Of a stretch of 64,000 bases of DNA, positions 32,215 to 44,472 are shown in pieces. Made by a program: the position numbers and the translations under genes. Location of the stretch: NCBI RefSeq assembly GCF_000512585.2, contig NC_089242.1, positions 124,001-188,000 of the forward strand. Direction: 5' to 3'. A model generated the notes under the pieces. The model saw nothing but the letters and a program-made list of their open reading frames with translations, was not told the DNA's origin and searched no databases. Numbering within the stretch: the first letter of the stretch is position 1; each line of letters starts with the position of its first letter. The DNA is from Kwoniella bestiolae CBS 10118. Taxonomy: Eukaryota; Basidiomycota; Tremellomycetes; Tremellales; Cryptococcaceae.

Positions 32215-33897
32215 TTTGGGACGGTGGGTGGATTTTCACCCAGGGGAAGGGAGTGTAATTGGAAGGAACGAGGGGAGAGACTGTCCGTATGTATATTATG
32301 AGAAGGAGGATGAAGGAAAGTGTGTGATTATGAATGGTCGTTAGATTGTATTTGATCGTTATTGATTTATGGTGGTGGTGATGAATCGGTCAATGCGTGA
32401 TACAAAGAGTGCAAGTGCGAGTGCGGAGAGCGGCGAGTCGATGCTGGTTGAGAATGAAATGTTATACTGACCTTGAGTCAGCTTGGCAAGGTATGGTATG
32501 ATACGACAATGACGATGAGTCGAGATCGATGGTGATGATGTGGTCGATGATTGACTCACGATGCGAATGAAATGAATGAATGTATGGTATGATATGAATG
32601 TATTTATGCTGCTATGCTGTGTGATTATCGTGTCCTCCCACTCCTTTCTCCCTTAAACACCCTTTGATACGTGGTCGATGAGTGGTGGTGTGGTGGTAGT
32701 GGTGATGGCCCGTGCGTCGTGTGGTAGGGTGTACTGTTGAGATTAGCGAGTGCTATTGTAAGAACGACTGTTTATCGTACGCTCAATGGAATTAGGAGTG
32801 AGTGACATTGCTTGGCTCTGAGATGGATGATCTCATACGACCATACATGTCAGTACTACTATCCCTCTATATGCTACATGTGAAACACTCTAGGTTTAAT
32901 TGTTTCGAGGCTGTGTCATCTTACATACACAACACAATACAAAAAAAAAGAATGAGAAAGAGAAAAAAAGAAATCAACCCCGCACTCTTATTCGCACCTT
33001 ACCCCGCGTCACGGCAACAACGTGGTCAAAAGTGGTAGTACGAATAAGTGGCGTACACTTTTTTTACGGTACCAAGAAGATTCGATACAGTACGCTAAAC
33101 TAGCACCGCTCTGCTCTGCTGCTCAAGGAAAGGAAAGGGAAGCGGCAGTTGACAGATGGCAGATGACCTCGCTCAGTATGGATTTCGCTATATTGGTTTC
33201 CAATGAGATACCCGCTCATATACAATGTACCAGCAAATTGAGATTGTATCACATCCACCTTGGATACTTGCTTGAATCTCGAGTGGGAAAAGACGAAACA
33301 CGACCCCTGATCAGCCTGAATAGCGAATCCAGACCGATAGAATTGGTACCACCAGATGACTCCCACTTGTTAGCTCACTGTGACATTCTGTCCCCTAATC
33401 TAATCTCACTCTTCATCGGTCATCATCACTCGCACCAATACATCGTACATCGATATGATCCTCCAGTCGACACTACAATCTAACGTACGGTATCTAATGC
33501 AATGCATCGCTGGGGATAGGTCATTCACTCTCTCGCTTAAATTTCCAACCGGCGATTGACAACCCAACAAGGCTGCCACCCATCGGTCTTGGTCGGGATC
33601 AAATCGGTTATACAGTACCCGGATAAACAGAGTATGAGGACGTGTAATAGTGAAAAGTGAAACCGGGCACCGGTACGGGGGATGAATGGACAGCCTAGCA
33701 TCAACATTGGTATCATCTTTTGTATTCATTTATATATATATACTCATCATCATTGCCAAGGTAGCAAGTGACATCATGTTGACAGCTTAGAGATAGATAC
33801 CATCAGCCACTTCACACTCATACATCCATATCACTCACATACCCTACCCGACAGCTACGAACCACTCAGTAACCCATCATCATTAAATAACCTACCA
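32215..33897. other. Divergent 1.7 kb promoter region, chitin synthase / carnitine acetyltransferase
   Basis: No supported gene. It contains poly-A-rich sequence at about 32940-32975. A 153-codon plus-strand ORF at 33022-33483 has no recognisable domain or splice logic. The length suggests extended 5' leaders or complex regulation for the two flanking genes. Confidence 0.45.
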
Positions 33898-36648
33898 ATG
33901 CTCCTTCGTCCTTCTCCTGCATCTATCCCTCGCATCTCTCGGTCTATTAGTATATCACCGAGTGTCAAAGTGAGTGTAGCTCATCAAAGATATTTCATCT
34001 GTCTGGACTTCGTGGTACTCCTTCCCATATACCTCTAGCTGACTGATGTATCGTAACTCAACAGCACTCAGCAATGTCAATATCCAACCCCAAACGATCT
34101 TCTTCCATTTCTTCTGTTAAACCACTGTACGCCTCACAACCCACCCTCCCTCATCTCCCCGTACCCACTCTCAATTCGACATTCCACAAATACCTCGAGA
34201 CCCTCCAACCCCTCCTCACCAAAGAGGAATACAAACGCAACGAGTCCCTTGTCTCGAGCTTCCTCAAAAGCGATTTCTCCAGGACGTTGCAAAAACGATT
34301 AGAAGACCGTTCGAAGAGCAGGGAATCATGGTTGAGCGAATGGTGGAATGATACTGCCTATATGGGGTATAGGGGTAGGATCATACCGGATGTTAGTTAT
34401 TTCTATATCCATAAGCGGGGGTTGGGCAAGGGGGTGGGCCAAGAGGAGAGGGCTGCGGAGCTTGTTAGAGCTACGGTGGAGTTTAAGAAGTTGGTTGATA
34501 GGTTAGTATTATCTTTCTTACTGGATGGTGTATCTTTATTATATTCCTGTACCCTTCTGGGTCGAGAATGTTATGCTGATACAATGTTTGATGGTATAGC
34601 GAAATCCTCGAACCTGAAAAAGTCAAAGGTCAACCACTATGTATGAACTCTTATCAATACTTGTGAGCGCTACTTTGCACCATACTACAGATAATCGTGT
34701 TTTGGGCAAACGATATCTGACAGTAGTGAACAGATTCAACGCCGTACGAACACCTACCAAACCCGCTGATCTACCTGTGAACCATGGAACGGACCACCAC
34801 CATATAGTGGTATTGAGGAATAACAGGTATTTCAAAGTTGATACAGAGGGGAGAGGTAAACAGGATCTGGTCGAGGCGTTCAAGGAGATCAAGAAGGTTG
34901 CGGATGGACAGGGGGGGAGTGGAGTGGGGGTTTTGACGAGTGATAATAGGGATTTATGGACTGATGTGAGTTAAGTCCGGTTGATCATTCTGAGCCAAAG
35001 AATGGAATAATTTTGTATCGGGGAAGCGAATGCTTCTACTTGTCCTGTGTATTTTGGAACATCGTCTACTTGACCAAATCAATCTCAAACCATCCCGGTT
35101 CTTCTCATGACCCCACTTATCTACTGGTATTTCCCGAAGCTGACACTAATCTTTCGACACGACTCAGGCCCGAGACCACCTCTTCTCCCTCTCGCAAACC
35201 AACAAATCCTCCATAGCCGCTATAGATTCTGCGATCCTCCTTGTCTGTCTGGATGATGGTCCCGCGCCCAAAACCGAAGATGCGAGAGCATGGTCCCTCT
35301 GGGCTGGGGGACATGATAGATCGGCTAGTGGCAAGGGGTTTAACAGGTGGTTCGATAAACATCAGATTATCGTTGATGCGGATGGTGAGACGGGGTTCAA
35401 TGGTGAACGTGAGTCGGATTTATCTTTTACAAATAACACAAAGACGGTTATACATTGTGCTTTCAAGAATAATTGCAACCTAATCGGAGGACCATTGCTC
35501 ATCGTATCACTCCTATGCAGACTCAATGTTGGACGGTACCCCCACTCTCCGTCTCAACGAATTCACCTTGGCATCCTTACAAGCAGGTAAGATACCCTTG
35601 GAATTACCCGAAAACGAGAAATCAAAATCACCTATGCCCAAACCCGAGGAATTGTTATTTGAGCTGGATGATAAGTTGAGAGGTATCGTCGAGAAATCAA
35701 AGAAAGGTTTCGGCGAGGAGATGGCCCTGCAGGATCTGAAGGTAAGCCGACTGATCTGGTTCGCCTAAATATCCCATTGAGGGAAGCCAAGCTGATTCCA
35801 AATTGGATGTGTTTTTTGCAGATGGTCAACTTCGAAGAATACGGTAAAAACCTCATCAAAACCCACAAAGTCTCCCCGGACGGCTGGGTCCAAATGGTAA
35901 AGCAATTAGCCTTTTATAGGTTATTCGGCAGGCCAGGAGTGACATACGAATCGTGTCAAACTCGGAAATACCTCCTGGGCCGAACGGAGGTAATCAGATC
36001 AGCTTCCAATCAATCCAAGGAATTTTGTCTAGCGATGTTGGATGGAAATGCGTCGGATAAAGAGAGGGAAGGCAAATTGCGAAAGGCCATTGAGAGACAT
36101 ATTCAGTATTCGGCTTGGGCGGCTGATGCGCAGGGTGTGGATCGACATATGTTTGGATTGAAGAAGTTGGTGGATACGACCAAGGGAGAGAGTGTACCGG
36201 AGGTGTTTACCGATGAGGCGGGGTTGAGGAGCGGGCATTGGGAGTTGAGTACGAGTCAGTTGAGTAGTAAGCTTTTGGATGGATGGGGGTATGGTGAGGG
36301 TGAGTGGGGTTTTCTCTTTTCTTAACTTCTGTTTTATCCAGTTGGTGGATTTGCTTTAGAATTTGAGAGAGTAGATTGCTCCTATCACTGTGATTCCATT
36401 GTTCTACTTGATGCTTGATCGCTCGGAACGATGAGGGATAGATCCGATGCTGATCTCACATATTCACAGTCGTCTCAGATGGATATGGTCTCTCCTACTC
36501 GATCCTGGACGATAAGATCACATGGTGCATTACCACCAAAAACAATAATGCCGAGCAGTTCGGTAAGGCATTATGTGATGCGGCGGAGGAGGTCAGAGGG
36601 ATGATGGAGAGGGCGAAGGGTCAATCTGAGAAAGGCGGGAAATTGTGA
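33898..36648 (+). CDS. Carnitine O-acetyltransferase
   Basis: Transfers acetyl groups between CoA and carnitine to shuttle acetyl units between peroxisome, cytosol and mitochondrion. Exon 1 (33898-33969) encodes a Ser/Arg-rich, acid-free leader (MLLRPSPASIPRISRS) typical of a mitochondrial presequence. Exon 2 begins at 34065 and supplies a second in-frame ATG at 34074 (MSISNPKRSS). Family blocks follow: LPHLPVPTLNSTFHKYLETL, WWNDTAYMGYRG, FNAVRTPTKPADLP, RNNRYFKVD, NRWFDKHQIIVDADG, the catalytic histidine in GEHSMLDGTP, GRTEVIRSAS, the STS motif in WELSTSQL and GYGLSYSI. The C-terminus is GGKL, a weak PTS1-like end. About eight exons and about 650 aa, a normal size. Choice of first or second ATG could yield mitochondrial or peroxisomal forms, as known for yeast Cat2; this is inferred here. 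Confidence 0.93.
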
Positions 36649-37186
36649 TTACTCTCAAAGCTGGATTGGAGGTAAATGAGAAGTTGTTTGGATAGCGGGA
36701 GGGAGAAAAGCAGGAGATACGGAATAGAGGTTTTGTATGATAGAAATATATATGCACTTCATGTCTCAAAGTACATCTATGATTTGCTCAATGATACTCG
36801 TGCTCGTACACATCCGAGTCGAGTTTGGGGAATAGCATGATTTAGGCAAAACGTTGCTTGATGTGCGGTGGTATTGGTGCATGATGGGTATGATACCGTA
36901 TTACAATTATATCTATATCTACTTGTCGATCGGACGAGAGGATACACTCATATCATCTGATATTGATAGTTGAGGATTGTCGAGGTGTGGAAGACGGAAT
37001 AGTGATGTAACGGGTGCGAGGATTATGGGTTATCGTCTGATCTTGCCTAGGAGGTGATTGATCTGGTAATACAGGTAAGGTTAGCACTGAACTCTTTCAG
37101 GCGGTTCCTCTTCATTTCTCGGGTTCTCACTCCCAGACTAAGACCTGGACTCTTCCCTTCCCCTAGTGTCAATCCCCCTTCGTCCC
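36649..37186. other. Convergent intergenic region after carnitine acetyltransferase
   Basis: 3' flanks of two converging genes; no gene or repeat recognised. Confidence 0.45.
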
Positions 37187-37806
37187 TTAGCAAAGAGAAC
37201 GAAGATTCATATCTCCCCCCTTCTGAAGCCGACTCGTAATATCCAGCCGAGCGAAGTGCGCTTCACACCTCCTCTGACTCCGAGGAACATGTCTGTCATC
37301 TGTTCGATGATGATACCTTCTCTCCTTCAGTTTCCAATCCCAAAAAAAAATCGTCGCGATGCTCCCTCCAATCCCAAATTCCAAAACACAACACAACAAA
37401 ACCTAAACTCACCGAGCTCTTCCCCTTCCCACCAGCCACATGCCTATTACTCATACAATTCTGCAATGCTTTTGCGGAATCAGCACATGCCGTTGTATGT
37501 CGAAGGTCGCCGGTGGTTGCGAAACATGCTAGGAGGGAGGTGAGTTCGGTAGCGCAGGGGACGATTATTTGGTCTGTCGGGTTTGGTTTAGGGGGACATT
37601 GGTGTGAGATATCGATAAGGTGTGATGATTGGAGGAGATGAGTGCGATTCGAGGAGAGAGGAGAGAGTGGGGTTTGGAGATGAGATGAGTTGAATGTCAG
37701 GTTTAGCACTTATGTTCGAGGTCTTGATATTTCAAAAGAGGAAGAAGGGGTAGTATCACTCACCCTTCCTTGGTCGGACTTTGAATCTGAAATTTCCTGA
37801 TGGCAT
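37187..37806 (-). CDS. Twin CX9C protein, mitochondrial ribosomal subunit Mrp10/mS37-like
   Basis: Small CHCH-fold protein. Exon 1 (37764-37806) encodes MPSGNFRFKVRPRK, basic and RP-rich as in Mrp10. A 190-base intron follows; the only AG near the coding block places exon 2 at 37573. Exon 2 gives DQIIVPCATELTSLLACFA and TTACADSAKALQNCM: two perfect C-x9-C pairs, oxidised by the Mia40 system in known members. It continues GGKGKSS to a GTGAGT donor. The last exon is uncertain; one acceptor gives a reading that ends at 37187 (AHFARLDITSRLQKGG). Mrp10/mS37 is the best fit by the K-x-R-P start and Cys spacing. Other twin-CX9C proteins remain possible. Confidence 0.7.
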
Positions 37807-38814
37807 TTTGAGGATGATATGGGGGAGTGAAGTAGTGTACAACAGTGATACTGTATGGTTTGGATTGTATTTCTTTGCGAATCGGAAGAACAGGATTTGG
37901 TAATTGTATGTACAGTTGCCATGAGAGAGAGAGCGAAAGCAAGGAAGATGAAAAGTCAAAATAACCAACCATCGAATGAAGTTTAGTTGAGTGAACCATT
38001 TAAGCGGTCAGTCATTCATCTCATCTCTACGAGTATCCAGGAAGTGCGAGTTGCAGATGGATGGATATTCAGCAAGGACAGGAGGGATCATGAAAGAGAT
38101 TATATATGCATGGGATCATGGTGTTAATGGTATGTAGGTGAGTACGGTGAGAAGCATGTCTCTATTCTAGCCTCGTGCAGGTTCAAATGGAGAGGACATT
38201 TGACATTGTTATGATTTACTCGATTGATTGATCGATTGATGGATGGGAATACTGAAAAACCTTTTCTGTCCCGTTCCGATTTCCCCTTGATTCAACGATT
38301 GACATACCGGACAACAGTGGGCATTGGAAAATCTTTGGGAGCGGTGTTGATGACAAGTAGATGCTTGTGAAAGAGCATGCATGGGCAGTAAATGTGGACG
38401 TGTCATGGTGGAGCAGCTTATCCAAGATGATGATCAACTGATGTGAGCTGATGTGAGCTGACGTGAGATGTTGAGTGATGGTTTACACGATGATTGTGAC
38501 TATTCAACTGTTCACTCTTTACAACTTTTCTTCAATTCGATTATACTTCTGTTCACTTTGACTTTTCTTTCATCATTCATCTTTCATCTTTCCCATCCTC
38601 TTGATTTCCTTTTCAACCCTTTCAACCTCTTCTCACACTGCCCTCTTCTCTAAATTCGATACAAGGACATTACTCACACAAGGGTATATACATCCCACTC
38701 AGGCCTCTTGACATCCTCCAGTCATTCTTTTCACCTTGTTTCTACCCCATCTTTGGACTCCTTTCTTTCCTTCACTCATCACCCAACACCCAACCAAACC
38801 ACTCATCACCCACC
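37807..38814. other. Intergenic region, Mrp10-like to large disordered protein
   Basis: Divergent promoters. Contains GATTGATTGATCGATTGATGG near 38222 and a pyrimidine-rich (CT/TTC) stretch at about 38510-38660, common just upstream of starts in these fungi. No gene seen. Confidence 0.45.
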
Positions 38815-41800
38815 ATGCCATCCCCTCTCACCACCCCTGAACCACCCGACAACCTCCCTCCCCGACCTCGTCATCCACACCCATCTCTCCGAATCTCCAC
38901 TGGACGATCGACCGCCCCCGACCCACTTCCAGGAGGCAGAGCACCAGACCCTACACCCATCACCTCCTCGAGCCAATCCCAATTCTCACGAGATATACCA
39001 GAAACACAAGTCGATGAGCTACTCCGTCCATTCGAGAATCAAGATATCCACAGCGGACCTCCCTCAGCTGGACCGTCAGGTGTGCAACACGAAATTCATG
39101 GAGATGCCGGATCGAGGAGATCTTCTGTACCCCTTGGTGAATCCGCTAATCAGGAGAGGTACATTACGAGAATACCTGAAGAAGGTGAAGGTAATTCCAA
39201 TCACCACCCAGAACGTGAAGGTCATACCGATATGGATGTGGATGTGGATCAAACTCCCCAACCTACACATACTTCCCTCCCTCCCGATAGGGAAGGTAGA
39301 TCATCACCTGATGTACCTCGTACACCCATCTCTCGAGAGTTCTCGCCACCTACTCAGACTGATCAAGAACAGATGTCATCGCCCACTTTCCACTTCGAGT
39401 CCCGACCCCAACCTGAACATGAACATCGATCAGTTCCCAGTGGACCCACCTCACCTCGATTTCGAGACGAAGATCATACTCATCTCGATGATCGACCGAA
39501 TCACGACGAAACTGAAGAAGAACCCAAAGACCAGATGAGACTAAGAGGTGGTGGTCCGGCCATAAGTGCTTTTGACAGATGGTACTCATACCCTGAACCC
39601 TACAGTATGTCTATTTTTATTGTTACTACGAGACTACTTGACTGATGTTCACAATCTTATCCACAGACTGGCGAGGAGCGGAATTACACGAAGAAAACAT
39701 GAATCGAGGTGAGTCAGTATTCCTAACTCATGGCGTCGGTATCTACGCTGACGGCATGTCAACCTGTAGTTCCTCCTGATATGCTTCCTAACGATCCGCC
39801 TATCGTATTTCCCAACTTTGCTCAAAAACGAGCCGAACACCTCGCTGCTCAAAAAGCTATTGCTGAAGAACAAGCAAAAGCAAAACATGAGAATGGTAAT
39901 ACACCGGCAGAGGAGCCAGCACCAGGACGTAAAAATCCTGCCGAAACAACAGAAGATCCCGATATTAAGCCATACTCGCTGGATCCACCTATCTCAGTCA
40001 ACTCGGAAGAGGGGAAAACGAAATCTAAATCGGAAGAAGAACTCAGATTGAGAGGTGGTGGTCATCTCGATTGTTCTGAATCTGGTTCTTCGGGTTCGCC
40101 CAACAGCAGAGAAGTTTCCCCTCAACGATTTAGGGCATTGTTTGGACCTTTGTCAACACATGGTATGTATTACATTACTCATATGTAAGAAGCATTGACT
40201 GATATCGTGCTGGTGATAGGTCCGGAAGAAACGTCTACGACTTTCAGAGGTACCAAAGCGACTGTACCAACTCTCTCTCATCATTATCCAAACGATACCT
40301 TGCTCCATTTACAACGACCCATACATCCCACTTCTTCTGGCGATGCTCCAAAGGAAGTTCAAAACACGGGAAGTCCGGTCAAATGGTATATGAAGTCGCT
40401 TTCAGCAATCAAACGAGCATGTCAACAAGCTGTCCATCTCCTGATACCTTCTCATCTCAGGAATGACTCCGACGCTGCCTTATCCAGACAACCTAAATCG
40501 CCTGACAGACATAGAAGGTTTGGAACCGAAAGTGACCGAGGCGATGATCCTCATCTTACACCTACACCAACACCTCAGGAAGAAGTTACCTCTCCCACAG
40601 CTTCGCCCAGCTCACTCCAAGAAACGATCATCACTACACCGTCTGGCTATACCGTCGAGAGCTTTTGGGAAACCGCCACATCACCTTCCACTGGGCAAAA
40701 AGCTCCCCGAAGATCATTGTCTAATCCCTTTTTTTCAGCTATGACGGATCCCGGTCCAGGCGGTAACCCCTTTAATGTAGATACCGAAGGATCAGGTGAT
40801 ACACCTTCCCCAGGGCCTTCGGACCCAGCTCCAACAGCAACACCTGCACCACCTGCGCCACCTACTCCCCAGCCTCAGACACATACCACTGAGCTGCCTG
40901 TACCGCAATCTGTAAATTTGGTCAAATCTTCGAGCGATCATGAATGGCGTGATAAGCTGAAAAGCATATTGAGACTTCCTCGAAATCGCTCCGAGATCGA
41001 CACATCCTCGACGAGGTCACCAGGTGAACACGTCAATGTCACGTTCACTCAAGAGACTTCAGCTGAAAATAAGGGAAAGAAGAAGCTGCCTACAAATCAC
41101 CGTGGTAAAAGGAACACTAAATCAGTTCAACCCGTTCCTACTATTCCTTCTCCACCTGCAGCTGCAGCTGGTCCCTCGTCTGGAGCAGGCACTCAAGCGT
41201 CTCGGCAAGAAGATGGTGATGGAGAATGCTGCCCATGGGTGAGGAGGGTTCGACAGGTCCCATTCGTGCCGATGGAAAGATCGGCTGGGCAAGGTCCTAC
41301 TGCAGAGATAGGAGTTCGGGATCATAGGTTGATAGCTGTGGCGGATTACTTGTTTCCTTGCCTCCGACCTAGAGCTGAGAATGCTAAAAGGACTGTAGAG
41401 GAGACTGTCACGGGAGAAGGAGGAAGTCAACATGGTAATGGTAGTAAGGGTAAAGGGAAGGGCAAGGGAAAGAGTAAAGGAAAGGGAAAAGGGAAGGGTA
41501 AACAGAAAAGATTTGGCGAGGAAGTGGAAGGATCTGGGGCTGGTGGGCCGAGTGGTGGAGAAGGTGGAGATGGAAGTGGAAGTGCTGGTCCAAGTGGTGG
41601 AGGATCGGGAGCTGGTGGTGAGGGTGATGCTGGTCAAGGTGGAAATCATGAAGGCTCTTCAGATGACAAGAATGGTGATGATCCTGGAGGTGCAGGTGGT
41701 AATGGTGGATCAAGCGATGCTCCTTCTTCTCCTGGCGGTTCCCCTCGACCTCGCCAAGATACAACTACAACAAGTACCAAACCTCAAGATCCTTCCGACA

Positions 41801-43406
41801 CACTATCAAACGAAATTGATCCATTGATTGGTCCTTCACCTGAGCCTAAACCTTTCACAATCTCAACATCTACAGGCGGAACGGAACTCACAACAACCAA
41901 ATCACTCAAACCACCTGTGCGAGATCCAGACCTACATCAAGCTCTGGTCGACCAGACCCCACGACCACTCCCCCGGACACTGTTCTCAGACCCGACACTG
42001 AAGATGAACCTCTCCTCCCACATCCTGGACTTCCATCCGGTGAGATGGTCAAATCTGGGTCCGGTACCAGTGGCAAGACTTTCGGTAGAAACGCCCAGAC
42101 TCCTGGGACTGGTACTCGTGAGGAAGTACCACCAGTACCCGATCGGGAAAGGTCAGATGAAGGGATACTACGACCGATTATTGACGAAAGTGGCAACAAT
42201 CATGCTTTGAACCCCCCTTCACCATCATATCTGACACAACAGCCCACTCATACCGTCTTCGGTGCTACCACAGCGGATATCGGCTCATCGACTCCGCTCC
42301 CGCCCTCATCATTGGGTATTGGTCATCCTTCAGGTCTTGAAAGCCCTAAATCCCTGTTAACTGCAAGTCGGGATGATCCCCCGGGAAGTCATTTACCTTA
42401 CACGCAAGCTCAGCTGGACGAATTATCGAGAAACGAAGCTCAACGAAGATGGATCGCAGAACATGGTATGTCTAAGTATAATCTCAGGCAGACAGACAGA
42501 GACACGTGAGCTGATCGTTTCTCACCGATAGTACGCAACATCACTCCAGGCGAGATCAGTCCTCCAGGCGGTTCACCCCTATCTTCCGGCGGAACTTCGC
42601 CCATCGCACTCTTCACTTCTACTCAACTTGCACATCCACTTGAAGTACCTCCACAGCCACCCTCGACCGAGTCGAGATCAGTCTTCGACCCTCAAACTCC
42701 TCCTGGGGGGTATCCTTCTGGAAGTGGTCTTTCAGATATCACCGAGGGATCGGGAGAAGGTTTACCCTCATTGGAATCTAGTGGGACGGTATCGGCCGAA
42801 TCATCTCATGTGGCTGAACCTATGGGATCTTTGGGTCAGGCTGTGCAAGCTGCCGAAGCGATGCCCACTACCGAACGTCCACAAGAAGACGAGCCGAGAG
42901 TACGACAAGCAGCAGAGATCGAACCAACACCACCTACACCCGTTACCAGAGATCCTCAATTCGATGAGCGAGCTAGCTTTACCGAAGAACAAGATATCGG
43001 ACCAGTCACCCATGCACCACAGGGATATACCGTCGAACCTCAACCTGAGGATATACGAGACTTATCCGATATCAAGTCGGAATCTGGACAACAGTCACCT
43101 GATGTTCCCCCGCGAGACGAAAGCCATATCACCGGGACTGGAATTTCAGAGATTGAATCACATCCACAAGCGGTACCTTCACCTGTGCAAGGTGGAAGTG
43201 AATATATAACCGACAGTGAAGAAGAGGTGGTGTATAGAAGGAGGGCTAATGGAATTGCAGGTGATGATTTGGCGGGAACGAATCCAGAGGAGCCATCGGA
43301 GGTTCCTGCCCACATTTCTCAGAGTTCCGGAGTCTTACAGGTGGCGCCGAAGGAGACGAAGTGGTATAAGAGATTGTGGAGGAGGGTGAAGAGGGCGTTC
43401 CACTAA
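38815..43406 (+). CDS. Very large disordered protein with LRLRGGG motifs
   Basis: No family recognised. The start at 38815 (MPSPLTTPEPPDNLPPRP) follows a pyrimidine tract. Exon 1 ends at 39604 and exons 2 (NWRGAELHEENMNR) and 3 (VPPDMLPNDPPIVF) join cleanly. Exon 4 opens GPEETSTTFRG, and the final exon (VRNITPGEISPPGGS) ends at 43406. Roughly 1,400 aa, rich in Pro, Ser, Thr, Glu and Gly, probably almost wholly disordered. Notable parts: MRLRGGG (39535-39555), LRLRGGG (40042-40062), amphipathic basic segments (KWYMKSLSAIKRACQQAV; C-terminal KWYKRLWRRVKRAFH), a CCPWVRRVRQVPF block, a long Lys-Gly tract (about 41.45-41.5 kb) and a Gly-rich stretch. Near 42.04 kb the coding frame changes. A 59-base GT-AG intron (42040-42098) would explain it, or a frameshift near 41.9 kb. 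Function is unknown. Confidence 0.75.
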
Positions 43407-44472
43407 GTAATCCGTGAGTACGGATCATGTCTTATCGAGAAAGTATGGGTTACACTTCTGGCAAAGCTAACGTTCCCCTGCAAATGATGTAGAGAATCGT
43501 ACTCCCACACAATCCTCGTCCAAAAGACCAAAAGAAATGATATCCCCGATTCAAGAAAATAACGATGATTCCCAAAATAACGATTATAATGTTGATACAG
43601 TATCATGTCATTACGTCTCTACGATCATACAATTCGAAAAGCCAATGAAATGAAAAGATAGCGGCGGTATAGTTAATTAGGTTATTCGGGTTTTACGATT
43701 TCCCCTTCTTTATTATTGATGTGTATAGTAAAGTACTTGTATGATCCGGAGAGCGCGAGAGGTAAAAGTATATTTATGTCCATGTCATCATGTATGTCGT
43801 ATCATGTCCAAATCATCATGTCTCATTGAGTTGTATAGGTAAGCTATCTGCGCGCTGGATAGACCACATCTCTCACTCTGATATTTCTGTCAATTCATAG
43901 TTGCCCAATGGGATATTCTTGTCCTGTTCTGATTGGTTTTTGGGCGGCGAGGATCGGGATGAGACTCGTGTTATGTTCGGATACAAGTTTTCAAACTAAA
44001 TGTATACTTGATGAATCAATGCATTGACATACAGGAAACATGAATGATCAATGATAGGTTGGTATGTTTCATATATGGAACATTACGATGCGAATGAACA
44101 AACTACAGTATAGGATGTATGCGGTTGGGGCTTAATGGTTTTCAAGATGATACGGCATGTTTGGGTACATTGATGTCACGATGACAGATGACGGATGTTG
44201 AATGGGTAAGGACGACTGATGGTGAGAATGGGGTGTTGTAGGTAGCTTATGGTGTGGTACTGAGAATGATAATACAACCGTTGAATCCGATCGATGCGAG
44301 TATGTCTGTTCCCTTGAGAGACATGATGAATATCGAGGGGAACTACGTATAATCTGGCGACAAAAGGGAAACTGTCAGCTCAAGTCATCCTTCATGGGGT
44401 ATTCCGTTGAGCGAATGTTCGATCATAATGACTTGATACACTTACACTTCCCTCAATATAATGGTCCCATCC
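43407..44472. other. Convergent intergenic region
   Basis: About 1 kb of AT-rich 3' flank between two converging genes. No ORF with coding character. Confidence 0.45.

Noticed and set aside
33022..33483. 153-codon plus-strand ORF in the chitin synthase/carnitine acetyltransferase spacer
   Set aside because: No recognisable motif or splicing pattern; it lies in the promoter region of two real genes.
38708..39538. 276-codon ORF overlapping the start of the large disordered protein
   Set aside because: It is the shifted frame of exon 1. The frame beginning at 38815 continues through good splice junctions to later exons, while this one does not.
41122..41649. Antisense ORFs opposite the Lys-Gly and Gly-rich region
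   Set aside because: Low-complexity shadow of the sense codons.
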